Shown here piece by piece: positions 63,658 through 64,000 of a DNA stretch of 64,000 nt. Numbering within the stretch: the first letter of the stretch is position 1; each line of letters starts with the position of its first letter. The stretch is from the NCBI RefSeq assembly GCF_000196735.1, contig NC_014551.1:1235001-1299000 (forward strand), written 5' to 3'. The translations under genes were made by a program, and so were the position numbers. A model generated the notes under the pieces. That model saw only the letters and a program-made list of their open reading frames with translations. It was not told where the DNA came from and searched no databases. This stretch comes from Bacillus amyloliquefaciens DSM 7 = ATCC 23350. Its GTDB lineage: Bacteria > Bacillota > Bacilli > Bacillales > Bacillaceae.

Positions 63658-63757
63658 TTAGTTCTTCAGATTATATTTATGGATCGAAAACAAAGCGAAA
63701 CTTGAAGCGGTATTGAAGTAATAAAAAGATCCCTTAAATTTCAAGGAACCTAAAGTT

Positions 63758-64000
63758 TCAATCATCACTCTTATACCTTTGTGGGATCTTGTCTCTCCAG
63801 ACGAGCATAAGTTCTTTGAATTTTTCTGTTTCCATGGAGCTTTTATCGTTTTCACTTTCTGAATAAAGGTGTTCTATGACTGTTTGATCTTCTTTTATAT
63901 ATGCTATGGGGTGGTGTTTAATTGAATCTTATATTCTTCAATAGAACCATCCAATACTTCTTAAATCAATTTCAAGTATTCATTGGCTACAATGTCTTCA
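63758..64000 (-). pseudogene. Degraded paralogue of the EndoU immunity gene (runs off the window)
   Basis: On the minus strand one frame reads EHLYSESENDKSSMETEKFK and ELMLVWRDKIPQRYKSDD before a stop at 63758. Upstream in another frame NEYLKLI, stop, EVLDGSIEEYKIQLN corresponds to EYIQNVLNGIHEDFEIDLN of the intact protein at 50237-50572. The two genes are relatives; this one has a stop and a frameshift. The 5' end lies beyond 64000. Confidence 0.6.

Noticed and set aside
49900..64000. Search for an attR copy of the tRNA-Val 3' end
   Set aside because: By eye no second copy of GTTCGAGCCCAGTCGGAATC was found in the window; the boundary probably lies beyond the right edge, so no attachment site is listed.

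Overview
The window comes from a chromosome of the Bacillus subtilis group. Protein sequences and gene order follow B. subtilis 168 from the app operon to metC almost gene for gene. Residue differences and several inserted genes suggest the B. amyloliquefaciens/velezensis side of the group. This is inferred from remembered sequences; no search was run.

Bases 1-49760 are ordinary, moderately GC-rich core chromosome on both strands. In order they hold: the app oligopeptide ABC operon (end of appD, appF, appA, appB, appC); yjbA; trpS behind a T-box leader; the opp operon (oppABCDF); a secreted DUF4015 glycoside-hydrolase-like gene; the stress pair yjbC-spx behind a sigma-B-type promoter; yjbE; mecA; coiA; pepF; yizD; a likely small RNA (RnaC); spxH-yjbI; cwlQ-yjbK; and yjbL-sasB-nadF-yjbO. 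Next come prpE, a deletion-broken yjbQ, and a complete TPP-riboswitch thiamine operon (tenA tenI thiO thiS thiG thiF thiD). Then fabI with a FapR operator, the spore-coat cluster (cotO, cotZYXWV), small sporulation genes (yjcA, a yjcZ-like gene, spoVIF), the helicase yjcD, a subclass B1 metallo-beta-lactamase, an AbrB-type regulator with an ABC exporter, yjcFGH, and a SAM-riboswitch metI-metC operon. Spx control is gathered here: Spx, its adaptor SpxH and the related ClpC adaptor MecA lie within 7 kb, near the peptide importers.

At tRNA-Val(GAC) (49855-49927) the sequence changes to AT-rich accessory DNA, which continues to the right edge. It looks like a much-rearranged island or prophage graveyard. 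It holds an integrase fragment, an EndoU-type toxin with a probable immunity gene, two SUKH immunity genes (one broken), a SunI-like immunity gene, a reductase, an acetyltransferase, and a compact type I toxin-antitoxin locus. It also holds a YobI-like KAP P-loop ATPase with three frameshifts, an SOS-box-preceded YolD/UvrX module truncated against a reversed amidase fragment, an LCI-type antimicrobial peptide gene, small membrane proteins, and at the right edge pieces of an RNase-type toxin and of an immunity paralogue. No right-hand attachment-site copy of the tRNA was found, so the island probably extends beyond base 64000.

The main new leads are the type I toxin-antitoxin locus with a hairpin-buried ribosome-binding site, the LCI gene with paired operator-like boxes, the decayed toxin/immunity cluster at the tRNA, the metallo-beta-lactamase, and a set of disrupted genes. 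Several of those disruptions fall in homopolymers and could be sequencing errors.
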